A DNA stretch of 64,000 nucleotides from Pectobacterium parmentieri (GCF_001742145.1 NZ_CP015749.1:1-64000); one strand, 5' to 3'. Numbered from the stretch's first letter, positions 46,118-54,948 are shown. Translations and numbers: made by a program. Notes: a model not told the origin generated them from the sequence alone.

Positions 46118-46698
46118 TAGCGCACCACCGTGGTAACGATATCGGCGTGCATATCACTAATGGTGCGACCACGGCAGGCCTGCCCATGAGCGGTGAAATC
46201 CCACTGGCCGTTATTGCGGCGCAGCGAAGCGATAACAATCCCGGTATGAGAACCTTGTTCGGTCAGTTGATAGCGAGCCTGTTCTTTATTGGCCTGATCA
46301 ACGACGCGGCAGAAGGCATTTTCAACTTCATTAAACGTTTGGCCACGGAAGCTATTGACGGTAAATGCCAGAAATTCGACCTTTTGAGGGAGTCGGTTCA
46401 GGTCAACGCGGATCACTTCGTCATCGCCGTCTCCCTCGCCAGTCAGGTTGTCTCCGCTGTGTACCACCGAGCCACAGGATGATTTCAATTTACGAAACCA
46501 CACGGTGTCGATCTCATTACCTGCTTTGTCGAGCAGGACGCATCCGGCATCAAGATCGATTGACGCATTACCGCCAAATAATCCCCCTAAAAGGCCTTTC
46601 TTTTTCACTGGGTCCCAGCCGAGCCCAAAGTGAAGATTACTGATAGCAGAAGACTGTTTGCTGAGAGAAATTGTCTGGTTTTTACTTAAAGAAACCAT
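46117..46698 (-). CDS. terZ: TerZ, TerD-family protein, first gene of ter operon
   Basis: A 193-residue TerD domain starting at 46698 (MVSLSKNQTISLSKQS) with AGGAATGTGGCT upstream; 19 residues of a longer frame from 46755 are rejected. The calcium loop is [13 protein letters not shown] short insert, KKKGLLGGLFGGNAS, distinguishes TerZ from TerD/E. It begins terZABCDE and faces the metabolite-module genes across an AT-rich divergent promoter region. Confidence 0.95.
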   Translation of the reverse strand: MVSLSKNQTISLSKQSSAISNLHFGLGWDPVKKKGLLGGLFGGNASIDLDAGCVLLDKAGNEIDTVWFRKLKSSCGSVVHSGDNLTGEGDGDDEVIRVDLNRLPQKVEFLAFTVNSFRGQTFNEVENAFCRVVDQANKEQARYQLTEQGSHTGIVIASLRRNNGQWDFTAHGQACRGRTISDMHADIVTTVVR

Positions 46699-47019
46699 AG
46701 CCACATTCCTTATAAAGGTATTGAAAAGAACAACGCTTTTTACACCAAATCCCATTCTTTAAAAAATCATATCATGATGTAGTTTGTGAGCAAGTGACTT
46801 TTTGTCTTTTATTGTTTTAAATTTTACAAATATATGATTTTTATATTAAAGGTGTGTTTTTTGTTGTGATTTTACGTTTTTACTTAATATGCATAAGCTT
46901 TTTTGTCATGTTTTTTCTTTACCTAATGTAAATCATCATATGATTGACATATTGTGGTGGCGTCAATAGACTCAGTGCGCTTAACTCAATCAGGCAACAC
47001 AGCACGGGAATGCATACCA
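46699..47019. promoter_or_regulatory. Divergent promoter region, terZ / ATP-grasp gene
   Basis: A 320-bp, very AT-rich region. TTGACA at 46944-46949 and TAGACT at 46967-46972, 17 bp apart, form a plausible promoter for the rightward genes. Palindromic ATCATATCATGAT (46766-46778) and ATCATCATATGAT (46932-46944) lie near each end. TATGCATAAG (46888-46897) recurs before the first terY gene. Confidence 0.5.
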
Positions 47020-48084
47020 ATGACACAGAGAATTTGGCTAATGGAAGGCTTGTCTTCCCAGCGTGATATGATTTTGGCGATTAAATCTTTTGCTGAAATC
47101 CGCGGTGCGGACGTCACCATTTTTGCCTCTCATCGCAATGAGCGTAATGAAATCCTGTCGCTTGCCGATTGTGCATTCCTTGAGCCAAAGGACGAGACAG
47201 AGCGCCTCTCATTTATTCTTACTACCGTCAAGACGCAGGGGATCCATGCGATTCATGCTGGTCGGCATGGCCGCTGGTGCGAAAACTATCGGCATGAAAT
47301 TGAATCGCTTGGTGTGAAACTCACTACCGGCACGGTCAATGTCGAGTCTCTCCTAATCGCTGATGACAAAGTCTCTTTTGCTCATGAAATGGAGAAATTA
47401 GGGCTAGCCGTCGTGCCTTCGATTCGCGTGTCCTCCGTTGATGAACTCCGACAGCAGATCGCCGCGGCACCTTTTTCTGGTGCGTCCCTGTGTGTTAAGC
47501 CCGTAACGGGCATTTATGGCATGGGTTTTTGGCGTTTTGATGATAGCGCCTCACCGATGGCGGTATTTACCCATCCAGAAAGACGTGTGGTTGCGCCAGA
47601 GCACTACCTACATGCACAGAGCGAAGCGGGAAACTTTGCGCCGCTGGTGCTGATGCCCTACCTGCCTGGGCCGGAATATTCTGTCGATATGCTGGTAGAA
47701 AAAGGAAAGGTACTGGCCGCAGTGGCACGGCGTAAGGCCGGTGCGCTGCAATATCTGGAAAACAGCGGCGAAGCTTACCAGCTTGCGATTGCCTGTGCGG
47801 AGTCGATGCAAGCGGATGGGTTAGTCAACGTGCAGACCCGCCACAATGATGATGGCATCCCTCAACTGCTTGAAATTAACATGCGTCCTTCCGGGGGGAT
47901 TGGCTATACCCGTTTTAGCGGCGTAAACCTGCCTGGGCTGTTTGCCCTGCGCCAATTGGAACTGCTGAGTGCGCAACAGGTGATCGAACTGGCGGTAGAG
48001 GCCTTTGAGCCCGCGACAGTGCGTACCATCACCGATGTTGTCCGCTACCAGACCACGTTGTCTAACCGACTTCAGGAAGGGTAA
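47020..48084 (+). CDS. Ter-associated ATP-grasp ligase
   Basis: A 354-residue ATP-grasp protein. The ATP-binding region includes SLCVKPVTGIYGMGFWRF and MPYLPGPEYSVDMLVEKG, and the metal-binding end is QLLEINMRPSGGIGYTR. The start at 47020 (MTQRIWLMEG) fits the family; a frame from 46954 would add 22 residues over the promoter. It is the first of five genes that Ter comparative studies propose make a nucleoside-like metabolite. As an ATP-grasp it should join an acid to an amine. The real product is unknown. Confidence 0.87.
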   Translation: MTQRIWLMEGLSSQRDMILAIKSFAEIRGADVTIFASHRNERNEILSLADCAFLEPKDETERLSFILTTVKTQGIHAIHAGRHGRWCENYRHEIESLGVKLTTGTVNVESLLIADDKVSFAHEMEKLGLAVVPSIRVSSVDELRQQIAAAPFSGASLCVKPVTGIYGMGFWRFDDSASPMAVFTHPERRVVAPEHYLHAQSEAGNFAPLVLMPYLPGPEYSVDMLVEKGKVLAAVARRKAGALQYLENSGEAYQLAIACAESMQADGLVNVQTRHNDDGIPQLLEINMRPSGGIGYTRFSGVNLPGLFALRQLELLSAQQVIELAVEAFEPATVRTITDVVRYQTTLSNRLQEG

Positions 48085-48090
48085 GCCGCA

Positions 48091-49233
48091 ATGTCACTGA
48101 TTTCACAACAGCCTGTTTATACCCGCCACCTTTCCTGCGGCACACTGAGTGTGGCGCCAACTGGCGGCGTGGCGGCGCTGGATACCTTGTTTGATATTGC
48201 TGAACGTCGTAACCCTAAGCGTGCTTTCCTGTTTGTTAGCAAGGTACTCGGACGACACATTCCCGTATCTCCTGCAACGATGCGCGGTGTGTATCGCCAG
48301 CTTGCAGAACAACTCCCCGTCTCTATCGAGGGGCCGGTGCTGTTTATCGGCATGGCCGAAACGGCGGTAGGTTTAGGGGCAGGTGTTTTTGACGAAGTGA
48401 GGCAACGGGTCAGTGAGCCAGTTTATTTGACCTCCACCCGTCACCCGCAAGACGCTGAACTGCTCTGTGAGTTTAAGGAGGCGCATAGTCACGCCACCGA
48501 TCACTTAATCTATCTCCCAGAGGATGAACAGTTGCGTCGTCGCGTGCGTGAAGCACGTACTCTGATACTGATTGATGATGAAGCGACGACGGGCAATACG
48601 TTTATTAATTTACTGGCCGCCCTGCGAGAAACCACATGGCTTACGCACTTACAGCAGGTGTTTGCTGTAACGCTAACCGACTGGAGCGGTAGTGCGCTCG
48701 CACAGCGTTGTCCTTTACCTCTTCAGTCCCTCTCTCTGGTTCAGGGCGACTGGCAATGGGTGCCCAAGCCCGATGCCCCCCTTCCAATCATGCCGACAGT
48801 GAATGTTACGGCGCGCGGTAACGTCGCTATCACGGGAAAACAGAGCTGGGGACGCTTGGGCATGGCCGAACCTGCGGGGGATTTAGGGCGTGATTTGCGT
48901 GTAGCGCCGAGTGAAAAAATATTGGTTCTGGGCAGTAGTGAGTTTGTTTGGGAACCTTTTTTACTGGCGGAGCATTTGCAAGCCCAGGGGGCTGACGTTA
49001 AGTTCAGCTCCACCACACGATCCCCTATCGCAACCGGGTTCGCGATCCAGTCGGCGATAACATTCAATGACAATTACGGGCTAGGCATTGCAAATTTTGT
49101 CTACAACGTTATGCATCAACGTTTCGATCGCATTTTGCTCTGCGTGGAGACGCCGCCAGAGAGTGTCGATCCTCAATTACTCGATGCGCTGGCGACGGTA
49201 GCGGCCAGCGTGGAGATTATCAGCTATGACTAA
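48091..49233 (+). CDS. Ter-associated phosphoribosyltransferase with TRSP domain
   Basis: A 380-residue protein. The phosphoribosyltransferase (PRTase) domain has the PRPP loop LILIDDEATTGNTF near residue 170 and FLFVSKVLGRHIPV and GMAETAVGLG before it. The C-terminal part, with SWGRLGMAEPAGDLGRDL, resembles the TRSP domain found next to such PRTases in Ter islands. It begins 6 bp after the ATP-grasp gene and overlaps the HAD gene by 8 bp, so all are co-expressed. Its base and product are unknown. Confidence 0.85.
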   Translation: MSLISQQPVYTRHLSCGTLSVAPTGGVAALDTLFDIAERRNPKRAFLFVSKVLGRHIPVSPATMRGVYRQLAEQLPVSIEGPVLFIGMAETAVGLGAGVFDEVRQRVSEPVYLTSTRHPQDAELLCEFKEAHSHATDHLIYLPEDEQLRRRVREARTLILIDDEATTGNTFINLLAALRETTWLTHLQQVFAVTLTDWSGSALAQRCPLPLQSLSLVQGDWQWVPKPDAPLPIMPTVNVTARGNVAITGKQSWGRLGMAEPAGDLGRDLRVAPSEKILVLGSSEFVWEPFLLAEHLQAQGADVKFSSTTRSPIATGFAIQSAITFNDNYGLGIANFVYNVMHQRFDRILLCVETPPESVDPQLLDALATVAASVEIISYD

Positions 49234-50008
49234 GCCCGTTATTTTTTCTGATCTTGACGATACGCTGTTTCAGACGCGACGTAAGATGGTGAATGAGCTT
49301 GCGCTTGAACCTTATCGAACGGGGGCGCTGGATCCCAGCCTGACGCCGCGCAGCTTTATGACCGAAGAACAGGCCATGCTGGTGGATTGGATGTTGGAAT
49401 ACGCTGAGCTGATCCCTGTGACGGCACGCGGTACTGAGGAAATTGCCCGTGTGACTATCCCTTTCCGTTCCTGGGCCGTTACCACGCATGGCGCTGTCAT
49501 TCTTACCCCAGAAGGTGAACCTGAGCCTGTCTGGAAAGCGCAGATACTGACTGCTTTGGCTCCGTATGCCGAGCAGCTTCACACGATGCAACACGGTATC
49601 ACCGCACTGATGGCTGATCGCAATATTAACGGCTGGGCGCGGATTAATTATGAATATGGCAAGACGCCGATTTATCTGGTGATGAAGCACCGCGACAGCA
49701 CCAAAATCGAAGAGCTTTATACCATTGCCGATGAAATTGAGCAGCGCTATCCGACGCAGGGTTTTTATCTGCATCGCAATAGCAACAACGTGGCCTGGCT
49801 ACCCGAACCAGTAGAAAAAGGGCGGGCAGTAACCTATTTACTCAACAAATTGCGTGCGGAACGAGGCACCTTTCCCGTGATTGGTTTAGGCGATAGTCTC
49901 AGCGATCATCGCTTTATGACACTCTGCACCTGGTACGGATTGCCTCGGCAAAGCCAGTTTGCCGAGGCAATCGCCCGCCGCATTTTTGGAGACGCCCAAG
50001 ATGCATGA
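49226..50008 (+). CDS. Ter-associated HAD hydrolase
   Basis: A 260-residue HAD-superfamily phosphatase. Motif I is IFSDLDDTLFQTRRK, motif II VTARGTEE, motif III has the lysine in VEKGRAVTYLL, and motif IV is GLGDSLSDHRFM, a Cof-type arrangement. It overlaps genes on both sides by 8 bp. It probably dephosphorylates an intermediate of the five-gene module. Confidence 0.87.
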   Translation: MTKPVIFSDLDDTLFQTRRKMVNELALEPYRTGALDPSLTPRSFMTEEQAMLVDWMLEYAELIPVTARGTEEIARVTIPFRSWAVTTHGAVILTPEGEPEPVWKAQILTALAPYAEQLHTMQHGITALMADRNINGWARINYEYGKTPIYLVMKHRDSTKIEELYTIADEIEQRYPTQGFYLHRNSNNVAWLPEPVEKGRAVTYLLNKLRAERGTFPVIGLGDSLSDHRFMTLCTWYGLPRQSQFAEAIARRIFGDAQDA

Positions 50009-51083
50009 CGACATCACGCCTTTTTCTGGTTCCTACTTGCCAAACGACATCCATTTTTTGCTTCAACCTGTCGAGATAGACGTGACGCCTGTGGAGGAAA
50101 AGGAGCGGCTGATTCAGTCGGGCGCTAAGCACTACTCAGATATGCTGAGTCAGGAGCCGGAGCCGACGGTCTGGCACCTCGAACTTTTCTCCCGCGCGCT
50201 TGAACAAGAGGGCGGGCGTTTGGCGCGCGAGGTGCAGATGCTTGCGCAAACGCTGGCACAGCGTTTTGCCGATACGCCAGTGGTATTGACCAGTTTGGTG
50301 CGTGCCGGTGTTCCTCTGGGCGTGATGTTGCATCGAGCCCTGCGTGCTATGGGGAAAACGTCTTACCATTATGGCATCAGCATTATCCGCGATCGGGGTA
50401 TTGATAAAACCGCGCTGGAATGGATTGAAGCGCGTCACGGCAGCGAGGGCATTGTGTTTGTTGATGGCTGGACCGGTAAAGGCGCTATCACGGGCGAGTT
50501 GATCAAGTCCCTGAAGGGAAGAGAAGGGTATCCCGAACAGCCACGTCTGGTGGTACTGGCGGACCCCTGTGGCTGTGCCTGGTTGTCAGCGAGTCATGAT
50601 GACTGGTTGATTCCGTTTGGGATCATGGGCGCTCCTGTATCGGGTCTGATATCCCGATCGTTGTGGGCGGCGCAAGGGCTACACGGCTGTATGATATGTG
50701 AGCACCTTAAGCGCTATGAGTGTAGCCAAATGCTGGCGGATACCGTTGAAGCGTTGCGTCGTACCTCCTCTTCCGTGCTCTCGGTATGCAGTGAATCAAC
50801 ACCTGAACGACAGCATTATCTTCAACAACAGAGTGAAAGGGTGATCCGCACGCTGGCTGAACGCTATGGCATCGATAGCATCAATAGAATTAAACCGGGT
50901 ATTGCTGAAGCGACCCGCGCGGTGTTGCGTCGGGTGCCGGATCATGTCCTGGTACAAACGATGGACGATCCTGATGTTGCGCTGTTGGTTTATCTTGCGA
51001 AGGAAAAGGGAATCACGATTACTGAAGTCGGCGATGAAATCGGTCAGTACCGCGCGGTGACCATTATCAAAAAGGTGCACTGA
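50001..51083 (+). CDS. stiP: StiP-type phosphoribosyltransferase with PELOTA-like C-terminus
   Basis: A 360-residue protein starting at 50001 (MHDDITPFSGSYL), with GGAG eleven bases upstream and an 8-bp overlap with the HAD gene. The PRTase core has VLTSLVRAGVPLGVMLHRAL and the PRPP loop IVFVDGWTGKGAITGEL. CGCAWLSASHDDWLIPFGI is a conserved cysteine stretch that led to the older name cysteine protease StiP. The last 80 residues (RIKPGIAEATRAVLRR, LLVYLAKEKGITITEV) resemble a PELOTA-type RNA-binding fold. An enzyme of the Ter metabolite module is more likely than a protease. Confidence 0.85.
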   Translation: MHDDITPFSGSYLPNDIHFLLQPVEIDVTPVEEKERLIQSGAKHYSDMLSQEPEPTVWHLELFSRALEQEGGRLAREVQMLAQTLAQRFADTPVVLTSLVRAGVPLGVMLHRALRAMGKTSYHYGISIIRDRGIDKTALEWIEARHGSEGIVFVDGWTGKGAITGELIKSLKGREGYPEQPRLVVLADPCGCAWLSASHDDWLIPFGIMGAPVSGLISRSLWAAQGLHGCMICEHLKRYECSQMLADTVEALRRTSSSVLSVCSESTPERQHYLQQQSERVIRTLAERYGIDSINRIKPGIAEATRAVLRRVPDHVLVQTMDDPDVALLVYLAKEKGITITEVGDEIGQYRAVTIIKKVH

Positions 51084-52036
51084 TGAATAAAAGGCTTTCT
51101 CCCTGGAATTTAGGTGCGACGCTCTATATGCCCGCGACGCGTACCGATATCGCTGACGTTATTTTGACCGATAAAATTAGCGGACTGCGCTCTCTGGTTA
51201 TTTGCCTTGAAGATGCCGTCGCCGAAAGTGATGTCCCTTTGGCGCTGTTACGGCTTCGTGAGCTTCTGACGACATTAGCACAGGCGAAACAGGCTAATGG
51301 AAAAGCCGACTGGCCGTTGGTTTTTGTTCGTCCGCGTGACGCTGAGATGGGGCGTTGGCTGGCACATGAGATGGACTTGAGTCCGCTGGATGGGCTGGTG
51401 TTACCCAAATTTACCCTAGCTTCTTTGCCACAGTGGTGGGAAGTGGTGCGGAACAGCGAGCTTTGCATGATGCCAACACTGGAAACTGAAGACGTTTTCG
51501 ACGTGGTGCAGATGCGTGAGTTAGCAACGCAGCTACAGTCTCACCCCTGCCATGAGCGCATTATTGCCTTGCGTATTGGTGGAAACGATCTGATGAATGT
51601 GATCTCACTGCGGCGGTCACGCCACCTGACTCTATATGATGGGCCGATGGGATACGTGATCAAAATGTTGGTCTCGATATTTGCTGCACGGAATTTCGCG
51701 TTAACCGCGCCAGTCTGTGAGCATATTGATGAACATCACATCATGTCACGCGAGTTGGCGTTGGATATGGCGCACGGATTGGTCGGCAAAACGGCTATTC
51801 ATCCCAATCAAATCGCTATCATTGAGCAGGCGCTGATGGTGTCTGCGGCTGATTATGCGGATGCGTTGCGTATTCTGAATTCCAGTCAGGCGGTCTTTAA
51901 ATCTCAGGGGTCGATGTGCGAACCGGCCACGCATCGGCGCTGGGCATCTGGGATTTTGGATCGCGCGAAGGTCTACGGCATCGCATCAGAGCAAAATTTG
52001 GGGGCGCGCTTTATCGCGGCGACCCATAATCATTGA
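51083..52036 (+). CDS. Ter-associated CitE/HpcH-like lyase
   Basis: A 317-residue TIM-barrel protein of the HpcH/HpaI-CitE superfamily. LVICLEDAVAESDVP supplies the acidic metal ligands, VFVRPRD the substrate arginine, and LETEDVFD and LRIGGNDLMN further active-site residues. GKTAIHPNQIAIIE is the CitE C-terminal motif. It is coupled to stiP by TGATG and ends the five-gene module. It probably makes or breaks a carbon-carbon bond to a small keto acid. Confidence 0.86.
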   Translation: MNKRLSPWNLGATLYMPATRTDIADVILTDKISGLRSLVICLEDAVAESDVPLALLRLRELLTTLAQAKQANGKADWPLVFVRPRDAEMGRWLAHEMDLSPLDGLVLPKFTLASLPQWWEVVRNSELCMMPTLETEDVFDVVQMRELATQLQSHPCHERIIALRIGGNDLMNVISLRRSRHLTLYDGPMGYVIKMLVSIFAARNFALTAPVCEHIDEHHIMSRELALDMAHGLVGKTAIHPNQIAIIEQALMVSAADYADALRILNSSQAVFKSQGSMCEPATHRRWASGILDRAKVYGIASEQNLGARFIAATHNH

Positions 52037-52328
52037 AGCGATCGGATCGATGATTAATCGGGTATACACCCTATTCTGGTTGGGGGGCGTTGCTCTATAT
52101 TGCCTCTGGTTTATCTCACGTTGAAAATTTGTCTGTTAGAGTAAAAAGTGGTTAAAATTTTACTTAAGGATGCAGGAGAGAGCGTTTATCCGTTGTCACC
52201 TACATTGTCTGTCCACGCTCAGAAATGACGGCGATTAGCATGAGAGAGTCATCGAGAAAAATGTCAGTGAACACACTTATTTTTCAGCCCATACGATCGT
52301 TGTCTTGGAATATAGGGTGTGATTCTCT
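52037..52328. other. Intergenic region upstream of terW
   Basis: About 290 bp without a gene. ACACCCTATTC near 52066 and its near inverse GAATATAGGGTGT near 52308 bracket the gap. The second lies about 10 bp before the terW ATG, so it may be an autoregulatory site. Confidence 0.4.
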
Positions 52329-52796
52329 ATGCAACTAAGCACCCGTCAGGTACGCGTTTTCCGTCTTGCCAATATTCTGGGGACGGGGAAGCACGTTGCC
52401 GCAACGCAGATCATCACTGCACTGGGTTGTTCGGAACCGACGTTGACTCGGGTACTGAAGGAGTTGAGAAGCGACTATGCTGCTGAGATAAAGTACAGCA
52501 AGTCTCTACACGCTTATCAGATGATCCAGCCCGGGCAGCTCGATAAAAAGACGTTACGTCATATGGCGCAGGCGCTCGCGTCCCATGCCGAATTGAAAGA
52601 AGAAGGAACGGTCAGCCGGGTCTTTCTGGATAAAGAAAAAAAGAAAGCCGTCTCCCTGTCCTTAAGAATGTCGGTGTTGCGTAAGATCGATACATTGGCA
52701 CGCCTGAAAGACGTCACGCGTAGCGAAGCGGTGGAAATGCTGATCGATAAATGTGCTGATGAACTGATTCGTTCATCTTTACCCTCGCAAAAATAG
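52329..52796 (+). CDS. terW: TerW, winged-helix regulator of the ter genes
   Basis: A 155-residue protein (MQLSTRQVRVFRLANILG). Residues 1-70 look like a winged helix-turn-helix (AATQIITALGCSEPTLTRVLKELRSDY). The C-terminal part ends with RMSVLRKIDTLARLKDVTRSEAVEMLIDK (part: RKIDTLARLKDVTRSEAVEM), a ribbon-helix-helix-like stretch. Position between the metabolite module and terY equals that of terW in other ter islands, where it is needed for inducible resistance. Two DNA-binding-like segments in one small protein are notable. Confidence 0.87.
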   Translation: MQLSTRQVRVFRLANILGTGKHVAATQIITALGCSEPTLTRVLKELRSDYAAEIKYSKSLHAYQMIQPGQLDKKTLRHMAQALASHAELKEEGTVSRVFLDKEKKKAVSLSLRMSVLRKIDTLARLKDVTRSEAVEMLIDKCADELIRSSLPSQK

Positions 52797-52927
52797 CCAA
52801 CGTCTCCCCCCTCTTTCCCACCAGCCTCCTGAACCGTATCCCATTAAATCCTTTCAACTTTGCGGGTTGATGTCGCGCATTTTTTGTTGAGATAACAACC
52901 AGAACGATTATGATGTCTCAATCATAT

Positions 52928-52937
52928 TATGCATAAG
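52928..52937. promoter_or_regulatory. TATGCATAAG decamer before terY, shared with terZ divergent promoter
   Basis: The same 10 bases occur at 46888-46897. Both sit in AT-rich DNA within 20-130 bp of Ter gene starts, next to AATCAT motifs. Common regulation, for example by TerW, is inferred. Confidence 0.4.
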
Positions 52938-52954
52938 ATGAATGGATTGATGCT

Positions 52955-53593
52955 ATGCGAAGACTACCTGTCTATTTATTGCTGGACACCTCTGGTTCAA
53001 TGCACGGTGAGCCAATGGAAGCCGTCAAGAATGGGGTACAGACGTTAATCACGACGCTGCGCCAAGATCCCTACGCGCTGGAAACCGCTTATGTTTCCGT
53101 TATTACTTTTGATTCCTCTGCCCGTCAGGTTGTGCCGCTAACCGACCTGATTAATTTCAAATCCCCCGATCTGGTCGCGAATGGCACGACGGCTCTGGGT
53201 GAGGCGCTGTCGCTGGTCGCTCAGGCCATTGAACGTGAAGTCCAGAAAACCACGGCGGAAACGAAGGGTGACTGGCGTCCGTTGGTCTTCATCATGACCG
53301 ATGGTGCGCCAACGGATGACTGGCGTAAAGGTGTCGCTGACTTTACGTCGGCGCGTACTGGTGTCGTTGTCGCCTGTGCCGCTGGACAAGTCGCAGAAAC
53401 AAAGGTTTTACAGGAAATTACCGAAATCGTTCTACAGCTCGATACTGCGGATTCGAACGCTATCAAGGCGTTTTTCAAGTGGGTATCGGCGAGTATTTCA
53501 GTGGGAAGTCAAAAAGTGGAATCGGGTAAAAAAGAGGTTATCGGTCTTGACGATCTCCCCCCTCCGCCGCCAGAAGTGAATGTTGTGCTCTAA
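52955..53593 (+). CDS. terY: TerY-type von Willebrand A domain protein 1
   Basis: A 212-residue VWA protein. The metal site (MIDAS) is LLLDTSGSMHGEPM near residue 10, with the later Thr in ANGTTALGEAL and Asp in IMTDGAPTDDW. The C-terminus ends in LDDLPPPPPEVNVVL, a proline tail that a second paralogue shares. VWA proteins of Ter islands are thought to scaffold TerD-family proteins and the kinase/phosphatase pair. It lies 27 bp before terX. Confidence 0.9.
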   Translation: MRRLPVYLLLDTSGSMHGEPMEAVKNGVQTLITTLRQDPYALETAYVSVITFDSSARQVVPLTDLINFKSPDLVANGTTALGEALSLVAQAIEREVQKTTAETKGDWRPLVFIMTDGAPTDDWRKGVADFTSARTGVVVACAAGQVAETKVLQEITEIVLQLDTADSNAIKAFFKWVSASISVGSQKVESGKKEVIGLDDLPPPPPEVNVVL

Positions 53594-53620
53594 TTCTATT
53601 ATCAAAAACAAGGAGACTGT

Positions 53621-54265
53621 ATGTCAGTCAGTTTGCGTAAAGGACAAAGTGTTAGCCTCAAGAAGAATGAATTTGATCTCTCCTCCGTCACCATCGGTCT
53701 GGGCTGGGACATTAGCGAAGAGAAAAAAGGCTTCCTGGGAGGAATATTTGGTAAGAAAACGGAAGATGAATATGATCTCGATGTTATCGCTTTCCTGTGC
53801 AATGCCGAAGGAAAAGTGGTTGATTTGGGACAGATAGAAGATGGCCGACCCACTTTGGATAACGGGGATGTGATCTTTTTCAATAACCAGCGGCACCACT
53901 CAGGTCAAATCTGGTTAACTGGCGACAACCGCACTGGAGCGGGGGATGGCGACGATGAGCAAATTATCGCTAACCTGAATACGCTGGATGCTAAATACGA
54001 AAAAATAGTTTTTATCGTCCAAATTTATAACGGCCAGGAACAGCAACAGCATTTTGGTAAAGTGAAGAACGCGTTTATTCGCGCTGTCGATGCCAATAAT
54101 GTCGAAATGGCGCGTTTTGATCTGTCCGGCGGGCCTGCATTTAACCAACAATGCTCTATGGTCTTTGCCGAGCTGGTGCGTGAAGGCACGGGTTGGAAAC
54201 TCAGCGCTATCGGTGAACCTTCCGAGTCAGATAGCTTTATTACGCATTTAAAGAGCTACCTGTAA
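53621..54265 (+). CDS. terX: TerX, TerD-family protein
   Basis: A 214-residue TerD domain: MSVSLRKGQSVSLKKNEF, IGLGWDISEEKKGFLGGIFG, then the calcium loop [13 protein letters not shown]. Like TerZ it has a lysine/glycine insert after the GLGWD motif. The C-terminal ILGELYR motif is changed to MVFAELVREGTGWKLSAIG. It is flanked by two terY paralogues, and its stop abuts the second (TAAATG). Confidence 0.92.
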   Translation: MSVSLRKGQSVSLKKNEFDLSSVTIGLGWDISEEKKGFLGGIFGKKTEDEYDLDVIAFLCNAEGKVVDLGQIEDGRPTLDNGDVIFFNNQRHHSGQIWLTGDNRTGAGDGDDEQIIANLNTLDAKYEKIVFIVQIYNGQEQQQHFGKVKNAFIRAVDANNVEMARFDLSGGPAFNQQCSMVFAELVREGTGWKLSAIGEPSESDSFITHLKSYL

Positions 54266-54904
54266 ATGAGACGGCTACCTGTTTATCTCTTGATTGATAC
54301 TTCAGGCTCAATGCGCGGCGAGTCCATCCATGCGGTCAATGTGGGGATTCAGGCCATGCTAAGCGCACTGCGTCAGGATCCTTACGCACTAGAAAGCGTC
54401 CATATCTCGATCATCACCTACGACAATGACGCGCGAGAGTTTATCCCGTTGACGCCGCTGGAGGATTTCCAGTTTACCGATATTGTGGTGCCCAGTGCGG
54501 GTGGCACCTTTACGGGGGCGGCCCTTGAGTGTCTGATCCAGTCCGTCGATCGCGATATCAAACGTTCCGATGGCGATCAGAAAGGTGACTGGCGTCCTCT
54601 GGTATTCCTCATGACGGACGGTAGCCCCTCTGACGCCTACGCGTATGACGAAGCGGTGACCGAAGTCAAAAAACGTGCCTTCGGTTCGATCATTGCCTGT
54701 GCGGTTGGGCCGAAAGCCAAGCATGAACACCTTAAGAAGCTGACCAATCAAGTGGTGGCGTTAGAAACGCTGGACTCGACAGCGTTTGCCGGTTTCTTTA
54801 AATGGGTTTCTGCAAGTGTCGCATCCGGTAGCACTAGCTCCGGCGTCACGGCGGGTCAGGATAACCTACCGCCACCGCCTCCCGAAATACAGTTGGTTCT
54901 GTGA
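54266..54904 (+). CDS. terY: TerY-type von Willebrand A domain protein 2
   Basis: A 212-residue VWA protein, the same length as the first terY. MIDAS LLIDTSGSMRGES, later SAGGTFTGAALECL and LMTDGSPSDAY. The end QDNLPPPPPEIQLVL matches the proline tail of TerY1 closely. It begins directly after the terX stop. A true rho-independent terminator follows, so the genes downstream may have a partly separate transcript. Confidence 0.9.
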   Translation: MRRLPVYLLIDTSGSMRGESIHAVNVGIQAMLSALRQDPYALESVHISIITYDNDAREFIPLTPLEDFQFTDIVVPSAGGTFTGAALECLIQSVDRDIKRSDGDQKGDWRPLVFLMTDGSPSDAYAYDEAVTEVKKRAFGSIIACAVGPKAKHEHLKKLTNQVVALETLDSTAFAGFFKWVSASVASGSTSSGVTAGQDNLPPPPPEIQLVL

Positions 54905-54908
54905 CGTC

Positions 54909-54948
54909 AAGGCAGGGCTCCCGACAGGGAACCTTGCCTTTTATTTTT
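54909..54948 (+). terminator. Rho-independent terminator after terY2
   Basis: AAGGCA pairs with TGCCTT with further internal pairing (GGGCTCCC, CAGGGAACC region), followed directly by TTATTTTT. Confidence 0.75.

Noticed and set aside
50001..51083. StiP as a cysteine protease
   Set aside because: A PRPP-binding loop and PRTase core are visible, and the gene sits in a metabolite module; no Cys-His protease pair stands out.
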